Shown here one piece after another: positions 32,301-43,102 of a stretch of DNA of 64,000 bases (positions within the stretch are counted from its first letter, which is position 1; the number at the start of each line of letters is the position of its first letter). A model generated the notes under the pieces. It was not told where the DNA came from and made no database searches. It saw only the letters and a list, made by a program, of their open reading frames with translations. The stretch spans positions 434,001-498,000 of the forward strand of contig JABTTQ020002551.1 in NCBI GenBank assembly GCA_016081115.2, in the 5' to 3' direction. Origin of the DNA: Rehmannia glutinosa (lineage: Eukaryota; Streptophyta; Magnoliopsida; Lamiales; Orobanchaceae). A program made the position numbers and the translations under genes.

Positions 32301-33383
32301 GGGTGTTCGAATTTTTGAGTTTTAAGTGGTAAGATTGTTTGTTTTGGTTTAGATGCTTGAAGAAAGGAAGTATGTTTGATGTTAGGAAGAAGATGTTCTT
32401 GGAGTTATGAAGATGGGTTTGAAGATGTAAAGGACTTGTGTTTGAATATTTGAAGATATGAAGAAGTGGTACTTGAAGATATGAAGAACTTATGTTGAAG
32501 ATTTGAAGATGTGAAGAGTTGGTGTTTGAAGGTTTGAAGATATGAATGAATCTTGTTTGAAGATTTGAAGATGTGAATGAGGTTAGAGAGAAGTTAGAGA
32601 GAAGGAGGAGAATTTGCTTGAGAATTAAAATGTGTTGGATAAAATTTTTGATAAATTTTTGTGCAAAATGGCCTCTTGGCCGTCCAAATGGGGGGAGAGA
32701 GGGAGAGATTTTTTTGTTAAATTTGTGTCTTGTAATTTGTCTCTTGCATGGAGACAAAAGGCAAGTCAAAGTATGGGATGAGAAGGAATGTTGGAAGACT
32801 TCCAACATGTTGGCAAAATTAATAATAAAGAATTGATGTATGAGATGATGTGTATAATATTTGAATTAATGGTATAATTATACACAAGATGACTAATATA
32901 AGGTGTAAGTGTACAAGAGTTGGATGATATTTCTACTCCAAATCATCACCATGGCCGTCCACTATGAGGGCAATATGGTAATTCCATATATTTTTTTTTG
33001 TCCCAAATTTAATGATAATAGATGAAATATATCAATCTCCAAAATATTTAGTGATTGCCTTGATCACTTGTAAGTCTCATGATCACTTAATCTAAATCAA
33101 AATCTTAATTCTATAAGGTAAAAGTCTCCAAAATAAATAGTCTCTCAAAATTCTAAGGTGACTAATAAATACAAAAATAGTAGTAATGATCAATCAAGTG
33201 ATCATAAATGAGGAATAAATTAATGATGATCATGATCACAAGTAATTAAATAAAATGAAATAAAATACAAAATGTATATATTATTAATAATTACCCGTCA
33301 AAATGACGCGGTAAAATAGTCGATCAAAAGTATAAACAACAATAAGGATCAACTAATAGCTTCGGAAAAATCGGGGCTTCACA
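29351..33383 (-). repeat. 3' LTR of the complete gypsy element
   Basis: The LTR is 4033 bp. Read on the minus strand it starts TGTGAAGCCCCGATTTTTCC (33383) and ends GGGCGTGACA (29351). Compared with the 5' LTR it lacks about 247 bp at the position of exon-like module 1 (near 32095). A 201-codon open frame at 32203-32808 lies in the minisatellite part and is not considered a gene. Confidence 0.9.
32027..32094 (-). other. Exon-like module 2 in LTR
   Basis: A 68-nt segment starts GGGCTGACCTAAGTG after CTAG and ends TTTTAAG|GTGGGTGG on the minus strand. Module 1 is deleted in this LTR. Confidence 0.45.
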
Positions 33384-33398
33384 TCCTCCCCTCCTTAA
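33384..33398 (-). other. Polypurine tract
   Basis: On the minus strand AAGGAGGGGAGGA directly precedes the 3' LTR start. Confidence 0.85.
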
Positions 33399-33417
33399 AA
33401 GAATTTGGTCCCCAAAT

Positions 33418-33857
33418 TCTCTTCAGAATAGTTCTGGATATTGATTCCTTATGTCTTCTTCCATTTCCCACGTTGCGTCTTCGTCTCGGTTGTGGTTCTG
33501 CCACACCACTTTAACCATCGGAATTTCTCTCTACGCAATGGCTATGATTCGTATCCGATCGATGATCCGGATTGGCCTCTCGGTGTAGGATAGATTTTCC
33601 ATTAGAGGAGGAGTATCTCGAGTGATGATATGCTCGGGATCTGGTTGATACTTCTTCAGTCTCGAAACGTGGAATACATCGTGCATTCCCGCATATGGTG
33701 CTGGTAACTCGAGTCTGTAGGCTAACTTCCCGATCCTCTGTAAAATCTTGTAAGGTCCAACATATCTCGGACTCAACTTGCCTCCTTTCTTCGGATTGAT
33801 CAATCCTTTCCGTGGTGAGAGTCTGAGAAATACTTCATCACCGACTTCAAATTCCAA
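33418..33857 (-). pseudogene. Integrase C-terminus and chromodomain-like tail (gypsy)
   Basis: Translation from 33857 reads EFEVGDEVFLRLSPRKG, SPRYVGPYKILQRIGKLAYR and GMHDVFHVSRLKKYQPDP, and then, after a frame change near 33535, IPMVKVVWQNHNRDEDA and WEMEEDIRNQYPELF followed by a stop at about 33419. The tail is the chromodomain-type segment of Tekay elements. This is the best preserved coding part of the element. Confidence 0.9.
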
Positions 33858-33947
33858 ATCCTTTCTTCTCTTGTCCCCGTAACTCTTTTGGCTCCGAGTG
33901 TGCGAATCCGCTCCTTGATCAGCTTGACCTTCTCCATGGCCTCCGAA

Positions 33948-34690
33948 CTAAGTCAACCTTTGGAATCGAGGGCGACTTTCATTTCTCTTTCGGAGTCCAT
34001 TGGTCATCAATCTCCAGTGTAGTGGGGACCCACATTTTCGCCCATACAATGCCTCGTAGGGTGCCATCCCAATCATGGCACGATAACTATTATTGTAGGC
34101 GAACTCGGCTAATGGTAAGTGCGAATCCCAACTTCCTTGAAAATCCAAGTGTGTAGGCTCGCAACATATCTTAAAGGGTTTGAATTGTTCGCTCGGACTT
34201 TGTCCATCGGTTTGTGGATGTCTTTGTTGTCTTTGAAACTTAGTGAGGTACCCAATTCCTCGTGTAAGCACTTCCAAAACTGAGACAAACCTCGGGTCTC
34301 TGTCGGATACTATATCGACTAGTGCTCCATGCGATCGAATGATTTCTCGGATATAAGTCTCAGGCAAGTTTCTCGCAAGCTATCGTTTTCTTGATGGGTA
34401 GAAAGTGTGCGATTTCGTGAGTCGGTCTACAACTACCCGGATAGCATCATGGCCTACTCGGTCCTTGGTAGATCCGTCACAAAGTCCATCGTTATATGTT
34501 CCCATTTCCACTGGGAATTCTCAACGGTTGTAGTGAACCGGATGGTCGTTGGTGTTCGCTTTTACTCGTTGACAAGTCAAACATCTCCCAACGAACTCGC
34601 TACCTGGTTCTTCATGTTTACCCACCAATAACTCCGTTTCAAATCCTTATACATCTTGTTTCCTCCAAGATGTATAGTGTATTTTGAACG
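33948..34690 (-). pseudogene. Integrase core (gypsy)
   Basis: The open stretch 34367-33948 encodes DIVSDRDPRFVSVLEVLT (second catalytic Asp), RHPQTDGQS and SWDSHLPLAEFAYNNSYR (downstream of the catalytic Glu region) plus APYEALYGRKCGSPLHW. Upstream to 34690, shifted frames hold the zinc-binding segment and the first catalytic block. The Glu of the DDE triad falls where the family has GQSERTIQ and reads SPSEQFKP here, so the Glu itself can be aligned. Confidence 0.85.
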
Positions 34691-34880
34691 TGTGTGCCCT
34701 GCTAAGATTTTATTCCTAATCGCTCGTCATTTGGTATACACACTTGATTCCGGAACCCGATAACTCCATCTTCGGTACCGAGAATTCCGATCTTTCTCCT
34801 TTAAGTATCTTCTCCTTTAGTTTTTGAAGATGTGTATCTTTCTCTTGTGCTTCTTTGATCTCATTCGGATTCGGGTTTAA

Positions 34881-35551
34881 TCAAATGTTAGCACATGAAA
34901 TCGAGTATTGGTGCTCTTGATTCCAATTGCTCACTCTCTTTAATAATTCCCACTCTCGAATCATGAGTCCGGCTAAACTCGCCTTTCTACTTAGAGCGCC
35001 CGCTACGACGTTAGCTTTCCAGGGATGGTATTGAATATCAAAGTGATAGTCCTCAATCAACTCCATCCATCTCCGTTGCCTCCAGTTGAGGTCTTTCGGG
35101 AGAATAGATACTTCAAGCTCTTATGATCCGTGAAAACCGTGAATGTTGCTCCGTAGAGATAGTGTCTCCATTTCTTCAACGCGAAAACTATTTGCCAATT
35201 CCAAGTCATGCGTTGGATAATTGGCCTCATACGGCTTGAGCTTTCGTGACGCATAAGCGATAACCTTTCCTTCCCGCATGAGCACCGATCCTAGTCCTTG
35301 TTTTGATGCATCTTTGTAGAAGCGACAAAGTTTTTCGTTCCCTTTGGAAGGGCTAAGATCGGAGCCGTAGTAAGTCGTTTCTTCATCTCTTGGAAACTCA
35401 TCTCGCACTTGTCGTTCCACTCAAACTTGACTTGCTTATCCAGGTTAGTCGAGTGAGTGGTCGCTATCTTGGAGAAGTCCTGGATAAATCTTCGATAATA
35501 TCCAGCTAGTCTAGGAAACTTCGATTTCGTTCTGACTCGGGTTGTTTCCAT
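34881..35551 (-). pseudogene. RNase H and connection domain (gypsy)
   Basis: Stretches 35551-35291, 35420-35121 and 35066-34881 encode PRLAGYYRRFIQDFSKIA, KFEWNDKCEMSFQEMKKRLT, TAPILALPKGTKNFV, KVIAYASRKLKPYEANYP, FALKKWRHYLYG and DHKSLKYLFSRK, then MELIEDYHFDIQYHPWKANV. Motif order is that of gypsy RNase H. Two or more frame changes are present. Confidence 0.85.
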
Positions 35552-35582
35552 TCAACCACCTGCCATCTGTACCTTGAAGGAT

Positions 35583-36230
35583 CTACCGCAATCCCAGTGC
35601 GAATACTATATGTCCCAAGAATGCGACTTCACTAAGCCAAAATTCACACTTGCTGAATTTGGCATACAACTTATGCTCCCGTAGTGTCTCTAAAACGATT
35701 TTCGGATAGCGTTCATGCTCTTCTCTAGACTTAGAGTATACTAGTTTGTCATCAATGAATATCACTACGAATTGATCCAAATAAGGTTGGAAGACTCGAT
35801 GCATTAGGTCCATAAATCTGCTTTGGGGCATTAAATCGCGGATCGAAAGGCATTACTACAAACTCGTAGTGTCCATATCGGGTTTGAAATGCGATTTTGG
35901 AAATGTCTCCTTCGCGGATTTTCAGTTGGTAATATCCTTATTGTAAATCAAACTTGAGTACACCGTTGCTCCTTGAAGTTGATCAAATAGTTCGTCTATC
36001 CTCGGGAGGGGATATTTGTTCTTGATGGTCACACTATTAAGTCCACAATAATCTATACATAGTCTTAATGTGCCATCCTTCTTTTTGATGAACAAAGACG
36101 GTGCTCCCCACGGAGACGTACTCGGTCGGATAAATCCCACATCCATCGGCCAGAATTGCGTTTTCAACTCTTGTAACTCAAGAGGAGCCATTCTATACGG
36201 TGTTTCGCAATCGGGCGGTCCCGGCAACAC
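35583..36230 (-). pseudogene. Reverse transcriptase (gypsy)
   Basis: The N-terminal fingers (36230-35922) read KKKDGTLRLCIDYCGLNSVT and KNKYPLPRIDELFDQLQGA. The palm motif (35831-35583) reads FVVIFIDDKLVYSKSREEH, where FIDD is the catalytic Asp pair, then LYAKFSKCEFW and VAFLGHIV. A frameshifted gap lies between (about 35832-35921). A Cys replaces the usual Arg in the IDYRELN-type motif. Confidence 0.85.
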
Positions 36231-36299
36231 CTCGATGGTGAACTCGACTTCCTATCGGGAGGGACAGTGGTGAGTTCTTGTGGAAATACATCCGTATAT

Positions 36300-36753
36300 G
36301 CTGATACTATAGGTACTTGGTTGATTTGTGTCTCAACCTTGGGTTTGTTAATTACAAATGCCAAGTACCCATGAGCCCCTCTAGTGATCGCCCTTCTCGC
36401 TTTCATTCTTTGAAATGATTGGGGCAATCTTAACTCGTGCCCTTCCCGAAATCTCCACTTCGGGTTTTCCGGGTTCACATAGCTTAATGGACTTGTTATG
36501 GCAGTCCATTTGTGCATGGTGTGCAGATAACCAGTTCATTCCCAATATCACGTTGTATTCGGATATAGGTAATAAGATCAAATCGGCAGAAAGTTTATCT
36601 CAAAGCAATCTTAACTTCGCATGCATTATAGATAATATCATTATCGACTTGCACCCATAGGAGTTGACACTTCTAAGCATATAGGCATATGTTCCATGCA
36701 TGCATGCGGTTTGTGTACAAAATGCGGTGCAACAAATGAATGCGTTGATCCGG
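36300..36753 (-). pseudogene. Protease C-terminal part and PR-RT linker (gypsy)
   Basis: Reading from the copia junction at 36753, the sequence begins PGSTHSFVAPHFVHKPH, the continuation of the aspartic protease active site whose first residues FD lie at 44700. It continues ISEYNVILGMNWLSAHHAQM (36581-36510) and then a linker with INQVPIVSAYTDVFPQELT. The copia insertion divides the catalytic D-S/T-G-type motif. Confidence 0.85.
36749..36753. repeat. Left target duplication of copia element (imperfect)
   Basis: On the minus strand CCGG... follows the copia LTR, whereas CCTGG precedes it at 44694-44698. The protein reading frame implies CCTGG was duplicated and one T was lost here. Confidence 0.55.
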
Positions 36754-38400
36754 TGTAAGTCAGCGGCTACGATAATCTAGAGCTTCCACGGGGGTGAATA
36801 GATTATCTCCATCTTTTCGATTTCGCCCTCTTTTTAAAACCGAATGCTCAAATACAATAATAAAGGTGCGGAATATAAACAACACACGTCGATTTAAAGA
36901 GGTTCAACCCACCTAGGGCCTAATCCTCTACCACCCTAGTATATCCAGGGATGGATTTCAAAAAAGAAAAAGAATTTTATTAATTACCAAAATTAATACA
37001 AATTCAACTTACAACACCTTGAAGAGCACCACACTCTTCTTCAACACCACCTTTGGAGATTACCACAATCTCCTTTGAAGATTACCACAATCTTCCGTCT
37101 TGAAGAGCACCGAACTCTCCAACACCACCTTTGGAGATTACCACAATCTCCTTTGAAGATTACCACAATCTTCCTTCAACGGCACCTTTGAAGATCACCA
37201 CAATCTTCAATCTTGAAGAATACCAAATTCTTCAACACCTCAAGAGCACCACACTCTTGAAATACCTATCACCTAGATCACCCAAGTGTATTCTTACCAC
37301 AAGAATACTCACAAGGATATCTTGTGTTTGGTTGATGAATTACAATCAAGATTACACTTTGAAAAATATTACAACTCAAAAGTGCAAGTGTAATCAAGAA
37401 TGAAAGCCTAGACCTCAAGATGTGAAAGTGATAGTACTTAGGCTATTACAACAAGAATGTTGAAATGAATAACAAAGATTATGTGCTTGTGATATCTCTT
37501 GTTGTTTGTATCAAGTCTTGTGTTTGATCCCTCAAGCTTTCATCTATTTATAGGAGAGCCTTCAAATTTGAATTCCAACATAGGCTCCTCCAAAGGCTCC
37601 TCCAACATAGGCTCCTTCATGGGCTCCTCCATGTTTTCTTTTGTCTACAAATAAGACAAAGAGATTAAAATAAATATGGTTGTCTCATAAGGATACAAAA
37701 ATCAGATTATAGAACAATCCCACATTTTAAGGAAGAATGGTCTGCTGCACAACGGTTATATTTTTGCTGTCAAACTAAAGGGCGACCGGTCGCACAGAAA
37801 TAGAGTTTGAAACATATAGCACCAAATTAACACAGGGCGACCGGTCGAAGTGCACCTCGACCGGTCGAGCCTATGTGCAACCGGTTGCACTGAACAATTT
37901 TGAGAGTTCTCAAGTTCAATTTCACGAAACTTGTTCCCGTGTACGGTCGCCGCTCGCGGTCGACCGGTCGACCTCCTCAATGACAAGTTGTCCGATTTTT
38001 ATCAAAAATAAACCTCAAGAAATACTCCAAAAAATTCGTAAAAACATTTTAAACCGATTGGGAGTATTTAGGACAACATTAGAAATATAGTTTTGAAGAA
38101 ATAAAACATTTACACAAAAAGTGTTGTCCGATATAAATTCCAATAAATACTCCAAAAATAGTAGAAACATTTTAGATCAATTGGGAGTATTAGGACAACA
38201 TAGTTTCAATGTAAAAACTTATTGTCTTAAAAACATTAAATGTGTTGTCCAATTTTTTATCGAAAATAAACTTGATGAAATACTCCGAAAAATATTAAAA
38301 CCCTTTTAAAACATTTAGGAGTATTTGGACAACCTTTAAAAACATTGTTTTGGTGTAAAATCAAAATCATCAAAATCATGATAAAACCATTTATCAAACA
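36754..38400 (-). repeat. 3' LTR of copia element
   Basis: The LTR is 1647 bp and near-identical to 43103-44693 except for indels, many at CAG/CTG/CCG sites. It contains a minisatellite (36995-37265) built on GGAAGATTGTGGTAATCTTC-type units and several copies of the palindrome CGACCGGTCG (37780-37975). Confidence 0.9.
37543..37553 (-). promoter_or_regulatory. TATA box in copia 3' LTR
   Basis: The minus strand reads CCTATAAATAG, a canonical plant TATA box. The copy in the 5' LTR (43829-43839) would drive the element. Confidence 0.7.
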
Positions 38401-38414
38401 ATCTCCCCCTTTTT
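38401..38414 (-). other. Polypurine tract of copia element
   Basis: AAAAAGGGGGAGAT on the minus strand abuts the 3' LTR start TGTTTGAT. Confidence 0.85.
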
Positions 38415-40140
38415 GATGATTACAAACCAAAACAATTTTAACGAGGTCGATTTTGAAAACAAAATAATTTTACCGGTTAAAGAGAACTATCTGTTGTGAG
38501 CGACAACATTCCATGCAATAAAAACACAAGGATGGGAGTAGAGATATTCAAACACATATAGAAAATGCTCCCCCTATCAACATGCACAACAAGAGTTATA
38601 AAGAAGCAACTAAATCAAAAGCTAAAAGCTTAGCTTTTCAATATTGAGCTTAAGTATCAAAACTTAAAAGCTCCCCAAGAGTGGACAAAATATGATCCAC
38701 AACATATGACTTTCAATAGCCACAACTTATAGCTTCTTTTCGTTAAGCTTTTCTTAGCTTCTTTGAGCTAAAGAGATTATAACCTATTTCTCCCCTTTGT
38801 AATCATCAAAAGAATGTTAGCAAGATAAATACATCATATATTCATATCAAAGTGCGCAACTAAACCGATGTATCGAACTATTTGAACATTGAAGCTTATA
38901 GACCAAATAGGAGGAAAAAGTCGAATCATACGACTTGTAGAGGTTTATGAAAACTTATTTGATAAGCAAAACATGATCTCTATAAATGTATAAGACTTTT
39001 GAAATCGAGAGAATCATGTAGGTGATGAATTTTTCATTGAAACGTTTTATCGAACACTTGGCGGGCGTCAAAAAATTGAAAGAGATATATATAGCCCTTG
39101 TAAATGAAATCAAGCCAAGTTTTCATCACCAAATGCAATATACCATATATCATTCATCAACAATCAATAAGCTCATCACAAATATATATGAATTGCATCA
39201 AGAAAAATACATATAAGCCACAAACTCGAGGTTCAACCCAATTGAGCTAACGATAGTGAAATTCTTACCATTCAATTGGTAAAGTCGAGCAATGATGATG
39301 ATAACTGAGCTAGATAATCCCCAAAATATAAAATGTATGCAATAAAACAAATTTTGAGTGAAATTTGTGTGCAATTCAGCGAAGGGACGAAAAATGGACA
39401 AAATAAGCCAAAATGGCGAAGTCGGAAACAGAACTATTTTTAGCCAAAAAATCATCCGGCGACGGTCCAGGGCATGGGCGACGGTCGGCGGCAGGCGACC
39501 GGTCGGCCTTGCCCTGATCGACCCAAAGTGGTTCTTTTTGTTTTGAAAATCCGAAATTTGATCCAAAAATCCGATTTTTCGCCCCTAAGTTTTAAAACGT
39601 GCAAAATGCAAACGTAGACCTCATTCAATATACATTATGTCATAATCAAGCTCGAAATGAGGTAAAATACTCGGCGGTTAACGATCAAAAAGTCGCGAGT
39701 TATCCTTGAGACGGAATTAAACACATCTCAAGTTTTTGTTAAAAATCACAATCCCTTAAAAATATATCGAATCTCAATATGTTTAGTTCGATTATGACGA
39801 ACCAAATTTTGAATACGAATAACCGTATAATAGATACCAAACTTGTTATCCCGAAAAAAATAAGAACGTTTTAAATCTTTGGATACAACAAGTCATAAGA
39901 AGAAGTGCCTTTCAAATATTTGAAAATTTCTTTTAATGGCACTTTAATGAGATTTGTTGGGATAGTTTTTGAAGTCGAGCATATAGACATAAGGTATATG
40001 GAATGTCGAGTCTATAGGAATAATACAAGAAGACATACCTCGAATTTGTTTGTCAACCGACATGCCTTTCTCAACCTTTGTCAATCTCTTCATTGATAGC
40101 CATAGAGGTTGGAATGATTCTTCCTTCTTCAATGCCTAAC
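38415..40140 (-). other. Copia internal region, mostly non-coding
   Basis: No intact pol domain is visible. The stretch 39880-40080 is a diverged duplicate of 41100-41290 (shared AGTGCCTTTCAAA...TTTTAATGGCACT). Around 39460-39510 are further GCGACCGGTCG-type palindromes like those in the LTR. RNase H would be expected in this interval but was not recognised. Confidence 0.5.
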
Positions 40141-40830
40141 TCCTTCAAGAGTTCTTTTGAAATGTAACCATCTACTTGGCATTGAATGATTTGAAGTCCA
40201 AGCAAGAAATCATGCTCATTTCAAGTACACCTTGCATCAACTTAGAGAACCATATCTTGCACAAATATTCATTAGTAGCACCAAAAATATTCTCATAAAT
40301 ATGCACAAGTTTAAACAATATTGCCCTTTTTCACAAACAAAGAGAGTAGTATCAACTTTACCTTTTGTAAAATCATTTAGCAAAAATAGCTAAGTCTATC
40401 ATACCATACACGGGGTACTTGTTTTAAACCATACAAGGCCTTAAAAACAATCATTTGGCCTGGAAAAATTTTAAACCCCGGAGGTTGTTTTACATAGACT
40501 TCTTCTTGAATAAAACCATTTAGAAATTTGGATTTAACATCCATTTGGTAAAACTTGAAATTTTCTTAAAACAAGAATGGGCAAGTAAAATGCAAATAGC
40601 TACAAAATGTGCTATGAGTGCAAATGTTACATCAAAATCGATTACCTTCTTCTTGAAAATACCTTCGAGCTACTAATCTCGCCTTAGTTCGACCAATGTT
40701 GCCTTGGTCATCGAGTTTGTTCGGAATACCCTTTTTATCTTCTTCATCACTATCATCATAGGGTATCCAATTGATCTAAGGTGTTCATAATAGAACATTT
40801 ACATCCAAATATTTGGAGTACTTCATTTCT
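40141..40830 (-). pseudogene. Copia integrase end and reverse transcriptase remnant
   Basis: Broken frames on the minus strand read FGCKCSIMNTLDQLDTL near 40815 (integrase end), VFRNKLDDQGNIGRTKARLV near 40720, then MDVKSKFLNGFIQEEVYVKQ and PPGFKIFPGQMIVFKALYG near 40530-40430, and LKQVPRVWYDRLS near 40420. The QPPGF and YGLKQ-P-WYDRLS blocks are the hallmark of Ty1/copia reverse transcriptase; the KQPPGF and DTTLF versions fit SIRE-like elements. The catalytic YVDD block is not readable. Confidence 0.8.
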
Positions 40831-41636
40831 CATCTACACAACTTAACAAACTCATTAATGGCATCGCTTATATAAGCAAGAAAAAATAGCCCAAGTGTAA
40901 AAACATGCCTCAATCACAAAATATCTTGCATAGTAGAAATAGACACTATATATAGAGACCATGAAGCAAGAAACACATACTATGCTTTTAGAATATCATC
41001 AAGAGTCTAATAAATCATGCAAGTTCAAATAAGCTTAAGAAAGCTATAAAAGGTCTCTTTTGAAATTTGCAAATCCGATATCATATAGTTGAGACCTTAT
41101 TTAAAAGAAGTATTTGAACAAGAGTTGACAAAGCAAATATGTGCAATCAAATATCGAATAGTGCCTTTCAAAAAATCTAAAAATCCTCTTAATGGCACTT
41201 GTATGAAACACTATGAAAAAACAAGCACATAGGCATATGGCAATACACAAGTAAACGTACCTCGATAATTTATGCCTTTTCTTTGACAAATAATGATGAA
41301 AATGGCCATTTGTGAAAATATGTAGATCCTACACAATTCTTAAAACAAATCTAGCACAAATCATAATGATAGAAGTGTAGGCTAAGAGATATCACAAGTA
41401 AGCTCATGCCATAAAAATCCATAAGAGATGATCATACACTTTAGTCTACAAAAATGCACAAGAGTTTTAAAAACATCATATAAGGTCTTCTTTTTCAAAA
41501 ATTTTAAAAATACAAATAAGTTTTGAAGACCTTAATTTAAAATTTAAATACATGAAAACTCATTTGCAATATAGGCACAAATAAAAACATGCATACTAAC
41601 TAGATAAAATGCATATTTTAAATGGGGAGATACGGT
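40831..41636 (-). other. Degenerate copia internal sequence
   Basis: This is where protease and integrase should lie between gag and reverse transcriptase, but no motif is recognised. The segment 41100-41290 is homologous to 39880-40080, so part of the interval is a duplicated module of unknown origin. Confidence 0.4.
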
Positions 41637-42200
41637 TTACCAATTACGCCGTTTCCATGGGTTGTGTCGTTCCCATTGTTGATGATATCTTCCCCTTGAG
41701 AAGTCACTTTGTTGATGATGGCTTCTTTGATTGCTCCATTTCCAAGGTTTGTTACCTTCCCATTGTTGATGGTCTCTTCTTCTTTGAAAATCATCTTGTT
41801 GATGATGTCTATGCCATTTCCAAGGATTGTACTCTTCCCATTTTTGATTGTATCCTCTTCTTGGAAATTGGCTTTGTGAAAAATGTTTTCTCCTTCTTTG
41901 ATCAAATGAAACGGTCATTTGATGTCTTCTTAGCGGTATGAATTTTCTTTGATCATTATTTGCGGTACCTAATATGACATTGTTTTGTGGTACCCTCATG
42001 TGTTTGGGTCCTTTGTGATTAGTCTTGAGACTTTTAGGTCTCCAACAATAATTAGAGCTATTTCTAGCACGACAAGTATTTACCGTATGACCCTTTTTAC
42101 CGCAATAAAAGCATGTAATAATTCTAGGAGCATAATGACCAACGTACTTAGAGACTTGATTCTTTTTCATGTGATTGACACCCTTAGGCTTATGATCAAG
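41637..42200 (-). pseudogene. Copia gag C-terminal part with CCHC zinc knuckle
   Basis: The open frame 42170-41637 contains CFYCGKKGHTVNTC, a perfect CX2CX4HX4C knuckle that binds element RNA. After it come about three imperfect peptide repeats of 25-29 residues built on HQQWE..NPWKW and Arg-rich segments (about 41870-41640). A single-base frame change near 42200 separates it from the upstream gag frame; the alternative frame reads LELDHKPKGVNH across the gap, so the two belong to one original reading frame. Confidence 0.85.
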
Positions 42201-42202
42201 TT

Positions 42203-43081
42203 CTAGTTTGAATTATCACAACAATCAACAATATTGGTTATTCTATCGGTACTCAAGTTGGATTTAGATAAATCATTTTTCAAGCAATTTATATCCTCAA
42301 CAAGAGTACTATTTTCTTTCTCAAGGTTTCTAACCTTGTCAAGAGTGGTGGTGTGAGCACATGATAGTGATTCATAGGAAGTAAATAAACTATCCTTATC
42401 ATTTTTCAAAACAATGAATTCCTTTTTCAAATTTTTGTATTTAACAAGTAAGTTTTGGAATTCATCTTGTAGCTCATCAAAATCATTTTGCAACTCACTA
42501 TAATCATTTTGAATAACAATATCATAAGAAGTAGAGGGCTTAAGACATACCTCATTTTCTTCATTGATGCCCATAAAACAATATTCAACTTCTTCATAAT
42601 TGGAAGTTGTAGGAGGCTTATTCCTTAGATTTGAGCTTGTATGATCTTGAGAAGTAGATGCTTTTGTTTGACTCCTTTCATTTGCAAATACTCCATAGAT
42701 GGCTTCTAATTTTTGCCATACTTCATGTGCCGATTGAATACCTACAACATGATCAAATTCCAAAGTGGTAAGTGAACAATGTAAAATATTAAGAGCTTTA
42801 CCATTTGAGGAGATGATTTTCTTCTCTTCATCATTGAGCTTTTTGAAGCCTTTTGAGGTGTGTGGTGTATTTTTCATCGGAATGGATTCTCCATTAATGA
42901 CGGTGTTCCAAATGTCGAACCCGCAACCTTGTAAGTAGCATTCCATTCTTTCTTTCCAAAATATAAAATTTTTGGAATCAAACCGAGGTGGCTTGGTGGT
43001 GGAGGTGCTTAGGAAAGATGAGCTTCGTTCAGTAGCCGTTGATCGTTTCTCTTTACTCGCGATGTGAAACGAGCTTGCCAA
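42203..43081 (-). CDS. Copia gag N-terminal part (capsid-like)
   Basis: An intact 292-codon frame starts at ATG 43081, 22 bases after the LTR. It encodes STTKPPRFDSKNFIFWKERM, GCGFDIWNTVINGESIP, KALNILHCSLTTLEFDHV and SAHEVWQKLEAIYG, the gag (UBN2/DUF4219-like) fold of plant copia elements, followed by a long coiled coil (DYSELQNDFDELQDEFQNLL and on to NLEKENSTLVEDIN). Gag forms the virus-like particle. The frame ends at a stop caused by a one-base shift before the knuckle. Some central gag sequence (between the IYG block and the Ser/Thr-rich SQTKASTSQDH) seems shorter than in relatives. Confidence 0.85.
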   Translation of the reverse strand: MASSFHIASKEKRSTATERSSSFLSTSTTKPPRFDSKNFIFWKERMECYLQGCGFDIWNTVINGESIPMKNTPHTSKGFKKLNDEEKKIISSNGKALNILHCSLTTLEFDHVVGIQSAHEVWQKLEAIYGVFANERSQTKASTSQDHTSSNLRNKPPTTSNYEEVEYCFMGINEENEVCLKPSTSYDIVIQNDYSELQNDFDELQDEFQNLLVKYKNLKKEFIVLKNDKDSLFTSYESLSCAHTTTLDKVRNLEKENSTLVEDINCLKNDLSKSNLSTDRITNIVDCCDNSN

Positions 43082-43088
43082 AGAGTTT

Positions 43089-43100
43089 GGCTCGATACCA
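43089..43100 (-). other. Copia primer binding site
   Basis: TGGTATCGAGCC on the minus strand follows the 5' LTR. It equals the initiator tRNA-Met site TGGTATCAGAGCC with one A missing. Confidence 0.75.
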
Positions 43101-43102
43101 CT

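Noticed and set aside
32203..32808. A 201-codon minus-strand open frame in the sense direction of the gypsy 3' LTR
   Set aside because: It runs through the low-complexity TTCAAATCTTCA minisatellite, is Ser/Leu/Asn-rich with no motif, and its counterpart in the 5' LTR (49531-50023) is broken by a frameshift. I see chance openness, not a gene.
41609..41941. A 110-codon plus-strand frame
   Set aside because: It is antisense to the copia gag knuckle region, whose minus-strand frame has a clear CCHC motif; the plus frame is a shadow.
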